DNA from: Calothrix sp. NIES-4105 | GTDB lineage: Bacteria; Cyanobacteriota; Cyanobacteriia; Cyanobacteriales; Nostocaceae | Direction of reading: 5' to 3' | Length of the DNA stretch: 64,000 nt | NCBI RefSeq assembly: GCF_002368415.1 | Contig: NZ_AP018291.1 | Location: 124,001 to 188,000, forward strand | In this document: piece after piece, positions 16,714-26,574 of the stretch | Position numbering within the stretch: position 1 is the stretch's first letter | Layout of the letters: every line of letters starts with the position of its first letter | Notes under the pieces: generated by a model | The model's input: the letters and a program-made list of their open reading frames with translations, nothing else | The model's database searches: none | What the model was told of the DNA's origin: nothing | Translations under genes and position numbers: made by a program

Positions 16714-19700
16714 TTACATATGCATTAAAAACTGTTCGTCTCTTGGTTCAACTTCATCTGTTTTCTTGCCAAACAAATGTTTGCCAAATTTCGTATACAA
16801 AGCAGGTAAAACTAGTAAAGTTATAGCTGTTGAAGTAAACAACCCACCAAAAACGACAACTGACAATGGCTGCAAAAGTTCTTGCCCTGGTCCACCTTGA
16901 AATACCATTGGTGCCAATCCCAAAGCAGAAGTTAAAGCCGTCATTAGAATCGCATTTAATCGCTCCATTGAACCTTTATAAATAATATCATTCAACGCCA
17001 TTCCCTCGGCAAATTTACTATTATAGTTATCAACTAGTAACAAACCGTTCCGAGTCGCTACCCCAAACAGAGAAACAAACCCCACCAAAGATGCAACCGA
17101 AATAATTCCTCCAGTTAATGCTACTGCAATTACACCTCCTACCAAACTAATCGGTAAGTTAATCATAATCATGATAGTAGGAGGGATGGATTTCACTGAA
17201 AGATACATTAGTACCGTAATTGCAATAAATGCGATCGCGCTAAAAACAAGAATATTTTGGGTAGCTCGTTCCTCTGCTTCAAATTGACCTGCATATTGAA
17301 CAAAATAGCCAGCAGGTACTTGAATATTTTGTTTAACTTTAGCTTCAATTTCGTTAACAATTGAGCGCATGTCTCGACCTTTAGCGTTTGCAGAAACAAT
17401 TATCAAGCGGGAAACTTTCTCTCTGTTTATTGTATTTGGACCAGTCCCATTCTCGATTCTAGCAATGCTACCTAAAGGAATTTTTTGCCCATTAGGAGTG
17501 TCAATTAATAAATTACTAATCGTTTGTAGGTTTTGCCGCGCGTCTGGTTTTAACCACACTATCAAATCAAAAGATTGTTGATTTTGTAAAACTTGAGAAA
17601 CTACTTGCCCATTTAGAGCGGTTTCCGTAATGTTGGCTATTGCTCCCACCGAAAGCCCGTAACGACTTGCAGCATCTCTGTCAAATTTAATTTGAACTTG
17701 AGGTACAGGAACTTGTGGTTCAAGGTACAAATCTACTATACCATTAACTGTCTTCATTTGCTCCTCAATTTGCTGCCCAATTTTTCGCAGTTCAACCAAA
17801 TCGGAACCAAAAATTTTCACAGCGATCGCACTGCGAACCCCAGACAATACTTCATCCATCCGGTGAGAAATAAAACCGCCAACATTTGGCGCCGCACCTG
17901 GTATTTTCTCAAATTCTTTGCGTAAATCACTCAGAGTTTTTTCACGGTTTTTCATTCCCAGAGCAGTTAATTCAATATCAACGTGTGACACGTTAACACC
18001 TGCTGCTTCGGCATCTCCAGAAGCGCGTCCCGAACGTGTTTGAATGAATTTATACCTTTTGTCATTTTTAAGTGCTTCTTCCAACGCATAGCCAGCTTTG
18101 GTAGAAGCTTCTAACGAGGCACCAGGCATTAAGCTCACAGTATTTACCAAAGTTTGTTCTTGAAACTCTGGTAAAAAAGCTCTACCAAAAGAAGGAATAA
18201 TTGCGATTGCAGCTACTGTTAGAGCTAAAGAAGCGCCAATAATTAATATTGAATACCGCGTTGCAAAGTGTAAACAAGAAGCGTAAATACTTTTACATAA
18301 TCTCGCTAACCAAGGTTCCCGTTTTGTCACCTTAACATTAGGTAATAAAATTGCACATAAAGCTGGAGACACTAATATTGATTCTAAACTTGAAACTACA
18401 ACTACCACCAAATAAGAAATACCCATTGGTGTAAAAATGCGACCTTCGATACCTGGTAAGGTAAAAATTGGAGAGAAAACAACGATACCAATAATTGTGG
18501 CGCCAATTAGTGAATCTCGCACTTCTTCTGAACCTTCAAAAATAACTTCTAATGGAGGTAGTGGGCTAGAAGCAGTTTTATTTTCGCGTAATCTTCTATA
18601 AGTATTTTCACTGTAAACAATTGCGTCATCAATCGCCGTACCAATAGCTACTGCTAAACCTCCTAAAGTCATAGTATTGAGTCCAATACCCAACCAAGAA
18701 AGCGTCAACAATCCAAATAGCAATGTTAAGAAAAAATTGATTAAACATACAGCAAGCGTGCGCCAATTCATTAAAAATGGAATCAGAATTACTGCTGCAA
18801 TAATACTACCTTGAACTAATGATGAACGAACGTTTTCAACCGAAGATTCAATATAACTATCTTGGCGGAATGTTGTAGTAACTTTAACTCCTTTAGGCAA
18901 ACCAGCTTTAATTTCATTCATTGCTGCTTCAATTGCACGGCTAACAGTAGGAGTATCAGCAACGGGCTGCTTGTTTACCATTAAAATAATTGCTTCTTTG
19001 CCATTGAAACTACCATCACCACGTTTAACAGCACCACCAATTTGCACGTCGGCAACATCTTGGAGTCTAACGGGCACTCCATTACGCGAAGTAATAGTTG
19101 ACTTTTTTAAATCTTCAATTGATTCAATCCGTCCGATACCTCGAATTAATTTTTCTGTATCTGGCGTAATTAAATAACCACCAGGTGCATTGACATTTGC
19201 GGTTTTAGTAGCATTTGTTACTTGCTCTAAAGTAACATTAAAAGCTGCTAATTTTTCTGGGTCTACTAATACTTGAAATTGGCGTGTTTCCCCTCCATAA
19301 CTCAATACTTGACTTACACCCGGAACAGCTAAAAGGCGGTTTGTTACTTGCCAATCAACTATTCGGCGTACTTCCATTAGGTCGATTTTAGATTGGGAGT
19401 TTTCGCGTTGAGATTCGCCTTCTTCGATAGTAAAAGCGTATTGAACAACTAAACCAATGGGCGAACTAGTAGGGGCAATTTGTGGTGTTTCTATTCCCGG
19501 TGGTAGCTTACTAGTAGCTTGTTGTAGGCGTTCGGTGACTAGTTGACGTGCTTGGTAGATATCTGTTCCCAAATTAAATATTACCCTGACTGCAGAAATA
19601 CCTGCTGCGCTTGAAGAACGAACTGCGGTGACTCCCGGTGTTCCATTAATCGCACTTTCTATCGGTAAAGTTACTAGAGATTCTACTTCCTCTGGCGCCA

Positions 19701-19866
19701 GTCCAGGAGCTTCGGTTTGAATTTCAACTTGTGGTGGTGCAAAGGACGGCAGCACATCTAACGGCATTTGAGGAATGACGTAAAATGTCCATAATGAGAC
19801 AATAACTGTAGCCAGTACGACTAGCCAGCGTCGGTCAATCACCCACCTTACGATATTACTGAGCAT
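16714..19866 (-). CDS. Heavy-metal RND efflux pump (CusA/CzcA type)
   Basis: This 1050-aa inner-membrane proton-driven pump forms a trimer with an adaptor and an outer-membrane channel. N-terminal signatures are MPLDVLPSFAPPQVEIQTEA and APGLAPEEVESLVTLPIE. Two large periplasmic loops and about 12 helices follow. The proton-relay helix reads VAIGTAIDDAIVYSEN, with a DD pair, unlike the DFGMIVD form of the CzcA class, so metal specificity cannot be read off directly. The C terminus is His/Met-containing (FLMHM). It follows its adaptor gene by 141 bp. Confidence 0.92.
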   Translation of the reverse strand: MLSNIVRWVIDRRWLVVLATVIVSLWTFYVIPQMPLDVLPSFAPPQVEIQTEAPGLAPEEVESLVTLPIESAINGTPGVTAVRSSSAAGISAVRVIFNLGTDIYQARQLVTERLQQATSKLPPGIETPQIAPTSSPIGLVVQYAFTIEEGESQRENSQSKIDLMEVRRIVDWQVTNRLLAVPGVSQVLSYGGETRQFQVLVDPEKLAAFNVTLEQVTNATKTANVNAPGGYLITPDTEKLIRGIGRIESIEDLKKSTITSRNGVPVRLQDVADVQIGGAVKRGDGSFNGKEAIILMVNKQPVADTPTVSRAIEAAMNEIKAGLPKGVKVTTTFRQDSYIESSVENVRSSLVQGSIIAAVILIPFLMNWRTLAVCLINFFLTLLFGLLTLSWLGIGLNTMTLGGLAVAIGTAIDDAIVYSENTYRRLRENKTASSPLPPLEVIFEGSEEVRDSLIGATIIGIVVFSPIFTLPGIEGRIFTPMGISYLVVVVVSSLESILVSPALCAILLPNVKVTKREPWLARLCKSIYASCLHFATRYSILIIGASLALTVAAIAIIPSFGRAFLPEFQEQTLVNTVSLMPGASLEASTKAGYALEEALKNDKRYKFIQTRSGRASGDAEAAGVNVSHVDIELTALGMKNREKTLSDLRKEFEKIPGAAPNVGGFISHRMDEVLSGVRSAIAVKIFGSDLVELRKIGQQIEEQMKTVNGIVDLYLEPQVPVPQVQIKFDRDAASRYGLSVGAIANITETALNGQVVSQVLQNQQSFDLIVWLKPDARQNLQTISNLLIDTPNGQKIPLGSIARIENGTGPNTINREKVSRLIIVSANAKGRDMRSIVNEIEAKVKQNIQVPAGYFVQYAGQFEAEERATQNILVFSAIAFIAITVLMYLSVKSIPPTIMIMINLPISLVGGVIAVALTGGIISVASLVGFVSLFGVATRNGLLLVDNYNSKFAEGMALNDIIYKGSMERLNAILMTALTSALGLAPMVFQGGPGQELLQPLSVVVFGGLFTSTAITLLVLPALYTKFGKHLFGKKTDEVEPRDEQFLMHM

Positions 19867-20007
19867 ATGAATATATTTTTTGGGTTCAGTTTATTAATTT
19901 ATCAGTGTTTATTGAGGCTCTACCTTAACTAATGCTTTAGTAGATAGAATCTTCCAAAATTCATATGACTCAACTTTGGAAGAAAAAGTCATAATACTAA
20001 AGCCAAG

Positions 20008-21708
20008 TTATTCGAGATGACGAGGAGTTTCGCTATCCTCAACAGACCTAGCTGAAGCAGGTAAACTTGGTTGCTTATGGTTATCGAGATAAACTTCGCT
20101 TTCGTAACCGAACCCATTGTACTGGGAATCACCTACAGCCACTAAACGCTGACGGGTACGGCGACTCGACCAAACACTACCTGCTGCAAAAGCGCTACCG
20201 ACCAACCCTACTCCCCCTACTCCCAATAACCACAAGGGTATTGGAGAAGCGTTAGTTTTAGCCTCTTGTTCTCCTGCGTGAGAATCTCCTTCTTCGTTGC
20301 TTTCTCCCTCATTTGCTTTACTACCACCCCGCAATGACTGGGCATAAAGTTGTGGCGCCCGCTGCGTAACTATTGAATCTCCCTCAAACAAACCTGCTTT
20401 AACCTCAACCATATCACCAGAAGTTTGACCCAAAGTTACTTCAGCAGACTCAAAAGCATTTCCATTTTGGACGTAGACTAATTTTTTACCATTCGCATCT
20501 ATCACTGCGGAAGCTGGAATTGCTATAGTAGGTGCCGATGTTTGGTCTGTTAATACGTCCAGTTCCGCGAACATACCAGGTTTGAGTTGTCCACCAGAAT
20601 TTTCTACCTCAGCTTGTACTGGTACAACTCGTGTTTCTCCCTGTACAATCGTACCAACACGCGATATTCTGCCAGAAAAATTACGCTCAGGTAAACTAGC
20701 TACCTTTAAAATGACTTTTTGACCGACTTTGACTTGACCTAAATCTTTTTCATAAATATTTGCCGTAGCAAACACCCGACTATCATTCACAATAGTCATT
20801 AGTCTACCGCCCGCGTCGTTGAAAGTTTGACCGATAGTAACTTCGCGGTCAGCTACTTTACCAGTTATAGGAGCAGTAATTGTTACTAAACCTTTTGAAT
20901 TGGGAAGGTTGCCAATTTGTTGTAGCCTCGTATTGTAAGTACTATCACTGAGGCGTATACGTTCTTGTGCTACTTGCACCGCCGATTGCGCTCGTCTCAT
21001 TTGTGCTTCGGCTTCAATAACATCGCGTTTGCTTTGAGCATCGGTTAATTTAGCACGCGCTTCTGCTAACTGAGTTTGAGATTCAAGAGCATTTCGACGT
21101 GGTAAGGCACCAGCATTAGCAAGCTGCGTGTCTTTATTATATTTTTCAGTAGCAAACGCCACTTGGCTCTGTGTTTGAGCAATATTCGCGTTAGCTATCT
21201 GTAAAAATCTTTGATAATTTTGTTGAGCTAATCTCAAATCGGATTGTGCCTGTTGTAATGAAGCTATAGCATCGGCGCGTTTTTCTTGAGAAGTAACACG
21301 CAGTTCTACCAAGTCGGGACTGGTAACAACTGCAACAGGCTGTCCTTTTTTGACAATGGCGCCTGGTTCTACTAACAACTCAACGACTTTGGCGCCTTGA
21401 ATTGGGGTATTGACCTCAACTTTCTGGCTAGGTAAAGTTTCAATTTGTCCAGTAGTTTTTATGCCTATAGCCAAAGGTTGGCGTTTGACTGGTTCGGTTT
21501 TAATTCCCAAACGTTGGGCAGTTGTAGCATCGACTTTAACAGATGTGCTTGCTTCGCTACCACCTTGAAAAGAACTGGCGCCACTATGATCGTGTCCTGC
21601 CCCAGCTAAGACGACCTTGGGAGCAGTCAACAGCAGCAAATTTAGTGCTAAAAGCGAAAAAAAACTAATTGATGCAGTTTTACGTGTTTGAAGGCTAGAA
21701 ATTCGCAT
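20008..21708 (-). CDS. RND periplasmic adaptor (CusB/CzcB type)
   Basis: This membrane-fusion protein links the pump to the outer membrane. The 566-aa chain has a signal peptide, a short His-bearing start (AGAGHDHSGASSFQGGSE) that may bind metal, a lipoyl-like half (VEPGAIVKKGQPVAVV), a coiled-coil hairpin (about residues 140-250) and a beta-barrel (GETRVVPVQAEVENS). A C-terminal transmembrane helix (IPLWLLGVGGVGLVGSAFAA) follows, which is unusual for this family. It is upstream of the pump on the same strand and close in sequence to the orphan adaptor at 23539. A direct repeat lies 157 bp upstream. Confidence 0.9.
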   Translation of the reverse strand: MRISSLQTRKTASISFFSLLALNLLLLTAPKVVLAGAGHDHSGASSFQGGSEASTSVKVDATTAQRLGIKTEPVKRQPLAIGIKTTGQIETLPSQKVEVNTPIQGAKVVELLVEPGAIVKKGQPVAVVTSPDLVELRVTSQEKRADAIASLQQAQSDLRLAQQNYQRFLQIANANIAQTQSQVAFATEKYNKDTQLANAGALPRRNALESQTQLAEARAKLTDAQSKRDVIEAEAQMRRAQSAVQVAQERIRLSDSTYNTRLQQIGNLPNSKGLVTITAPITGKVADREVTIGQTFNDAGGRLMTIVNDSRVFATANIYEKDLGQVKVGQKVILKVASLPERNFSGRISRVGTIVQGETRVVPVQAEVENSGGQLKPGMFAELDVLTDQTSAPTIAIPASAVIDANGKKLVYVQNGNAFESAEVTLGQTSGDMVEVKAGLFEGDSIVTQRAPQLYAQSLRGGSKANEGESNEEGDSHAGEQEAKTNASPIPLWLLGVGGVGLVGSAFAAGSVWSSRRTRQRLVAVGDSQYNGFGYESEVYLDNHKQPSLPASARSVEDSETPRHLE

Positions 21709-21864
21709 TACCCAGAGATTCCTTTTAGTAGGGGTACAAAGTCGCGCCCGGTGGTTTTATATCAGGAATTGGCGGGGCACGCTGTTAGTAACATAGCTGC
21801 TTCACTCTTGGAGGTTGTTCCAAGAGGGAACTTAACTACATACTTTACAGTTTTTCACATAGAG

Positions 21865-21881
21865 ATGAAATTGGGATGAAA
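21865..21881 (-). promoter_or_regulatory. TTTCAT-N5-TTTCAT direct repeat
   Basis: ATGAAA-TTGGG-ATGAAA on the plus strand, oriented toward the adaptor/pump operon that starts at 21708. Confidence 0.6.
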
Positions 21882-22035
21882 TTATTGTGGCTGAGGCTTT
21901 GCGAATGATTGAACTATCCATAGCTAGACATTGGAAATTAACATGCTAATTTTGGGAAGGTTTGCGTCAGGGCTTTTCTAGTCATTTTAGTACTTATATA
22001 CTTTAATTGTGACATAGTAAATACTTGCCAATAAT

Positions 22036-22170
22036 TCAATTTTCTCAAAGCTACTAGTATTTCATCTTGATTTCATAATTACCTGTCATTATGTAATATC
22101 AGCTACTCAATATACTTTCCGCAAACTTTTTTAAATTGGCATTTCCACACTAAACTACACTTGCTGAGTC
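22036..22170 (+). promoter_or_regulatory. Promoter module with TTTCAT-N5-TTTCAT (22060-22076)
   Basis: TTTCAT-CTTGA-TTTCAT lies about 216 bp before the CPBP gene, in the sense orientation. The surrounding 130 bp are repeated in inverted orientation at 7430-7580, so the whole upstream module, not only the box, was copied. Confidence 0.6.
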
Positions 22171-22291
22171 CCAGCCCGAAATAACCTCCCTATCGTTATA
22201 GTCCTGCAGAATACACCTTCCTTTAGCTTTTCACGGATGGTATCGTAGGCGCGATAACTACTAGTCTCTATTATATATATGAAAATAAAGT

Positions 22292-23122
22292 ATGAAAAAT
22301 AACTTAAGCCTTTTAGCCCAACGTCCAGCAGCTATTCGTATAATTGTCTTTTTTTTATGCTTACTGGTGATATGGTTGCCTATTGCTATTCCAATATATT
22401 TATTAATATATGATGCTAACTTAATGACTATTTTGACAATGGGAATGCTAGCAATATCATTCTTTATTTTTCTACCTCGTTGGGGTAAGTTAGTTCACAA
22501 TCAACCCCAAATATACCAACATGTGGGTTTAGAATTTACAAAGCAATTCGCTTTTGAGTTACTGCGGGGTTTGGCAATAGGGTTAATTAGCATTCAATTA
22601 TTATTTTTGGTTCAAGGTTCATTAGGTTGGTTGGAATGGCAAAAGCCGAGTCAGTCGGTGGTAAGATTTATTTTGGAAGCGATACCTACAGCTTTTGGGA
22701 CTGCATTTGCTGAAGGTTTATTTTTTCGTGGTTGGATATACGATGAGTTGGAAAGGGATTATATACCTAGTGTTGTGCTTTGGGCAACTTCGTTAATTTT
22801 TCCGATATTGCATTTTCTCAAACCAATAGCAGAAATAATTCGCACTTCACCGCAATTTTTCGGTTTACTATTGCTTTCGTTGATTTGCATTTGGGCAAAA
22901 CGTCTGTGTCGGGGACGTTTGGGTTTATCGATAGGTATTCATGCTGGGTTGGTTTGGGGTTGGTATGTTGTTAATGTTGGTAAGTTGATTGAGTACACGG
23001 GTAAGGTTCCTGTTTGGGTAACAGGTGTTAATGATAATCCTTTAGCTGGGGTAGTTGGGTTAAGTTTTTTGCTAACTTTGGCGTTATGGATGTGGTCGAA
23101 GAATTTAAAGTTGAAAGTTTAG
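22292..23122 (+). CDS. CPBP-family membrane protein (variant catalytic motif)
   Basis: The 276-aa polytopic protein belongs to the CPBP (CAAX/bacteriocin-processing) glutamic intramembrane endopeptidase family. Motif 1 reads AEGLFFRGW where the family has EExxFRG. The first Glu and the Arg remain, but the second Glu is Gly. Motif 2 is FPILHFLKP and motif 3 is IGIHAGLVWGW. The lost Glu may reduce or abolish peptidase activity. The direct repeat upstream links it to the metal regulon. The stretch before the start shows no strong ribosome site. Confidence 0.8.
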   Translation: MKNNLSLLAQRPAAIRIIVFFLCLLVIWLPIAIPIYLLIYDANLMTILTMGMLAISFFIFLPRWGKLVHNQPQIYQHVGLEFTKQFAFELLRGLAIGLISIQLLFLVQGSLGWLEWQKPSQSVVRFILEAIPTAFGTAFAEGLFFRGWIYDELERDYIPSVVLWATSLIFPILHFLKPIAEIIRTSPQFFGLLLLSLICIWAKRLCRGRLGLSIGIHAGLVWGWYVVNVGKLIEYTGKVPVWVTGVNDNPLAGVVGLSFLLTLALWMWSKNLKLKV

Positions 23123-23138
23123 GATAAAAGAGTAAAAA

Positions 23139-23322
23139 TTTAGGACTTACGCACTGTACATGCTAACCATCTTGTGCTTCAACGTAAATACGTCGTTTCA
23201 GCGTTTTAGAAATTACGTCTTTATTGGTTAGGGCATCGTCTTTGTTAGTCAAAAAACTAGCTATAAGCCTTGAAAACAGTACCTGCCATTTTTTACTGTT
23301 CTCTCAATGCGTAAGTCCTAAA
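23139..23322. mobile_element. MITE-like element, 184 bp
   Basis: Perfect 15-bp terminal inverted repeats TTTAGGACTTACGCA (23139-23153) and its complement (23308-23322) enclose non-coding sequence. There is no transposase frame inside. It lies between the CPBP gene and the promoter of the second adaptor. Confidence 0.75.
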
Positions 23323-23404
23323 ATTAATCGTGCGTACAATTTTTTCATTTTGGGCACACGGGTTAACCCAGTTATCCAAAATATCTGACAATTACCTAGC
23401 AAAA

Positions 23405-23421
23405 TTTCATACTAATTTCAT
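23405..23421 (+). promoter_or_regulatory. TTTCAT-N5-TTTCAT direct repeat
   Basis: TTTCAT-ACTAA-TTTCAT lies 118 bp upstream of the second adaptor gene, in the sense orientation. Confidence 0.6.
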
Positions 23422-23538
23422 CTACTGATGCCAGACTAGTATTTAGGCACCGAAAAGCGCCTAGTCAATTCAAGTGTAAATAAACACTTATACTTAAAAG
23501 TAAAATTTAAACACAGTATACAAATCCCTTGAACTCCA

Positions 23539-25524
23539 ATGCTTAAGCCCCAATCTTTTCTACCGCATTCTAGGATTCGTCGTGTTTCTGGTATATTTAT
23601 TAGCCTACTGCTACTAACCACTCCTGTCGCGGCAACCGTAAGTTTTTTGCTCACCTCTCCCAAAGCATTAGCGGGTGCAGGACATGACCATAGTGGAGCC
23701 AGTTCATTTCAAGGTGGCAGTGAAACAAGTGGTTCCGTTCAGGTAGACGCGGAAATAGCTAAACGCTTGGGAATTAAAGTTGAGCCAGCAAAACGTCAGC
23801 AGCTTGATGTTGGCATTAAAACTACGGGGCAAATTGAAACTTTACCCGACCAGCGAGTTGATGTAACTGCACCGTTAACCAGTAAGGTAGTAGAATTACT
23901 CGTCAAACCAGGCACTCAAGTCAAAAAAGGTCAGCCTGTTGCTGTTGTTGCTTCTCCCGAATTGGTCGAGTTGCGGGTTGGTTCTCAAGAGAAACAAGCA
24001 GATGCACAAAGTTCTTTACAGAAGGCGCAAGCCGATTTAAGATTAGCCCAAGAAAATTTAGACCGCCAGCAAAAAATATCTGATGCAGAAATCGCACAAG
24101 CCAAAACCCAACTTGCAGCTGCACGGGCACAATATAATCGCGACGTGGCTTTAGTCAACCAACGTAGTGTCTTAAAAGTCGCCCAAGAAAACCTTAAACG
24201 TCAACAACAAATTGCAAATGCGGAAATAGCGCAAGCTTCGACTGAAGTCGCAGTTGCTCAGGAACAGTACGACCGCGATAAAGAATTGGTAGAAAAAGGC
24301 GCCCTGCCAAGACGACAGATGTTGGAATCTAGTGCCAAGCTCGAAAGGGCAAAAGCCGAACTCGCAAGAGCAAAAAGCCTTCCAAATGTAGTTCAAGCTG
24401 AAAGTGAAGTTAAAAAAGCCGAAGTTGATGTACCTTTGCGGGAATTACGTGATTCTCAATCGCGCGTCGCCGAAGTACAAGCACAATTAAAAAGAGTAGA
24501 AAGCCGCCGTGATGTTTTGGAAGCACAAGCGCAACTCAAACGCGCGCAATCAGATGTTCAGGTAGCACAATCACGGTTAAAGCTTAGTGCTACTACTTAT
24601 AACACCAGGCTGCAACAACTTGGAACTACTGCCAATGCGAAAGGATTGGTAACAGTAAATGCTCCTATTTCTGGTACAGTTGCAGAACGTACCGTAAGCC
24701 TTGGTCAGTCATTGCAAGACGCAGGTGGTAAATTAATGACCATTATTAATGGTGATCAAGTATTTGCAACGGCAAATATTTATGAAAAAGATTTAGATAA
24801 AATCAAAAATGGTCAACGAGTAAGAGTAAAAGTTGCTTCGTTACCTAACATTACTTTTGAAGGCAAAATTACACAGATAGGAACAGTAGTACAAGGTGAA
24901 ACACGAGTTGTACCCGTGCAAGCCGAAATAAATAATACTAGCGGGCAACTTAAACCTGGAATGTTTGCCGAATTAGAGGTACTCACGGACAAAACTGCTA
25001 CACCTATATTGGCAATCCCTACTTCTGCCGTTGTCGATGCAAATGGCAAGAAAGTAGTTTATGTCCAAAATGGAAATGCTTTCCAAGCTACAGAAGTTAC
25101 TTTCGGGCAAACTTCTGGTGATATGGTTGAGGTTAAAGCAGGTTTGTTTGACGGCGATATGATTGTTACCCAGCGTGCGCCGCAACTTTACGCTCAGTCA
25201 TTACGTGGAGGTGGAAAAGCAGAGTCTGAGGAACACAAGGAAGAAGAAGGGCATTCAGAAGCAGAAAAAACAGAGGTTAAAGCGAATAATTTTCCGATAC
25301 CTTTATGGGTAATAGCAGCTGGTGGTGGTTCAGCAATTACTGCGATTGCGTTTGCAGCTAGTAATTCATTATTAGGTCGTCGCAGGCGCCATACCCTAGC
25401 AACAGTAGGGGTTGGTGGGGAAAGCATAACTTATGAAACTGAAACTGAAGTGTATGTGGATAACAACAAGGAAGCAATGTCTCCTACTCTTGTAAGCATT
25501 GATAATCATGATAATCCTCATTAG
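23539..25524 (+). CDS. RND periplasmic adaptor with expanded coiled coil (orphan)
   Basis: The 661-aa protein is a paralog of the adaptor at 20008. It shares the GAGHDHSGASSFQGGSE start, the lipoyl halves, the barrel and the C-terminal membrane helix. The coiled-coil hairpin is about 95 residues longer and contains a visible internal repeat: AQENLDRQQKISDAEIAQA is followed later by AQENLKRQQQIANAEIAQA. A longer hairpin would reach a more distant outer-membrane channel. No pump gene is adjacent. It may share the pump at 16714 or have lost its own. A direct repeat lies upstream. Confidence 0.9.
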   Translation: MLKPQSFLPHSRIRRVSGIFISLLLLTTPVAATVSFLLTSPKALAGAGHDHSGASSFQGGSETSGSVQVDAEIAKRLGIKVEPAKRQQLDVGIKTTGQIETLPDQRVDVTAPLTSKVVELLVKPGTQVKKGQPVAVVASPELVELRVGSQEKQADAQSSLQKAQADLRLAQENLDRQQKISDAEIAQAKTQLAAARAQYNRDVALVNQRSVLKVAQENLKRQQQIANAEIAQASTEVAVAQEQYDRDKELVEKGALPRRQMLESSAKLERAKAELARAKSLPNVVQAESEVKKAEVDVPLRELRDSQSRVAEVQAQLKRVESRRDVLEAQAQLKRAQSDVQVAQSRLKLSATTYNTRLQQLGTTANAKGLVTVNAPISGTVAERTVSLGQSLQDAGGKLMTIINGDQVFATANIYEKDLDKIKNGQRVRVKVASLPNITFEGKITQIGTVVQGETRVVPVQAEINNTSGQLKPGMFAELEVLTDKTATPILAIPTSAVVDANGKKVVYVQNGNAFQATEVTFGQTSGDMVEVKAGLFDGDMIVTQRAPQLYAQSLRGGGKAESEEHKEEEGHSEAEKTEVKANNFPIPLWVIAAGGGSAITAIAFAASNSLLGRRRRHTLATVGVGGESITYETETEVYVDNNKEAMSPTLVSIDNHDNPH

Positions 25525-25638
25525 TTAGATTAACTTGGGCTAACTACGTGAACATCCTAACATACTCAATATTTTCAATACATTAGGGCTTTACGTGAAA
25601 CAATTTTGTTTATTTACATTAAGATTGCAAGTTTTTTT

Positions 25639-26574
25639 ATGAAACGGAAACGTCCAGTTCCCTGGATTTATCGTTGGTCTCGGTTTCTGATCGCAGCAAT
25701 TGCCAGTTTGGGTGCTGCGATCACCGCCTATTTAACTGTAGTTAAGCTCGCAGGAGGCTCGGCAGCCTGTCCCGTTAGTGGTTGCGATCGCGTGCTTTCC
25801 AGTCCCTATGCTACAGTTTTTGGTTTGCCTCTGCCACTATTCGGTTTTTTAGCCTACACCAGTATGGGTGTAATGGCAGTGGCTCCTTGGTTAACTCAGC
25901 CTGAGACTAAGAACGAATTGCGCTCAAAGCTTACGGACTCGACTTGGCTGCTGCTGTTGGTAGGTGCGACGGCAATGATGATTTTCAGTGGCTATTTGAT
26001 GTATTTGATGGCTTTTAAAATCAAATCGCTTTGTGTTTACTGCATCGCTTCTGCCGTTTTCTCGCTCAGTTTATTTGTCCTAACACTAATAGGTCGCAAT
26101 TGGGAGGACATAGGACAAGTCTTTTTCACTATGATTATGGTGGGAGTAATCACCCTAGTTGGTACTGTAGGTGTCTATGCTAATGTCAATAACCCCGCAG
26201 CCACGACCAAATCTGGTTCAGTAGAGACGGGTTATGCAATTACGACTACCTCTGGCACCGCTGAAATCGCTTTAGTGCAGCATCTGAAGCAGGTAGGAGC
26301 CAAAATGTATGGAGCCTTCTGGTGTCCCCACTGTCAAAACCAAAAGCAACTCTTTGGTAAAGAGGCGGTTAGTCAATTGAATTACGTTGAGTGCGATCCT
26401 AAAGGCAAAAACGGTCGTCCAGACCTTTGCCAAGCTGCCAATATTCAAAGCTTTCCCACTTGGGAAATTAACGGTAAGTTCTACCAAGGCGAGAAAACCT
26501 TGCAGGAGCTTGCAGATTTATCTAGTTACAAAGGAACTCGTAACTTTCAGAATTCTCCACTTTCCGGACACTAA
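25639..26574 (+). CDS. VKOR-family disulfide-forming protein fused to thioredoxin-like domain
   Basis: This membrane enzyme makes disulfides in secreted proteins by passing electrons to quinone. The VKOR part has CPVSGCDRVLSSPYATVFG (loop Cys pair) and the active-site CVYC near residue 137. A C-terminal periplasmic thioredoxin-like domain carries FWCPHC near residue 231. The 311-aa length and order match cyanobacterial VKOR-Trx fusions. I chose the ATG at 25639. Many predicted secreted Cys proteins in this window (the GCDC family, the ARPTGGAT repeats) are plausible clients, which is inference. Confidence 0.92.
   Translation: MKRKRPVPWIYRWSRFLIAAIASLGAAITAYLTVVKLAGGSAACPVSGCDRVLSSPYATVFGLPLPLFGFLAYTSMGVMAVAPWLTQPETKNELRSKLTDSTWLLLLVGATAMMIFSGYLMYLMAFKIKSLCVYCIASAVFSLSLFVLTLIGRNWEDIGQVFFTMIMVGVITLVGTVGVYANVNNPAATTKSGSVETGYAITTTSGTAEIALVQHLKQVGAKMYGAFWCPHCQNQKQLFGKEAVSQLNYVECDPKGKNGRPDLCQAANIQSFPTWEINGKFYQGEKTLQELADLSSYKGTRNFQNSPLSGH

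Noticed and set aside
19951-19982. Terminator between adaptor and pump genes (CTTCCAAA...TTTGGAAG)
   Set aside because: No T tract follows on the minus strand and termination there would cut an obvious operon.
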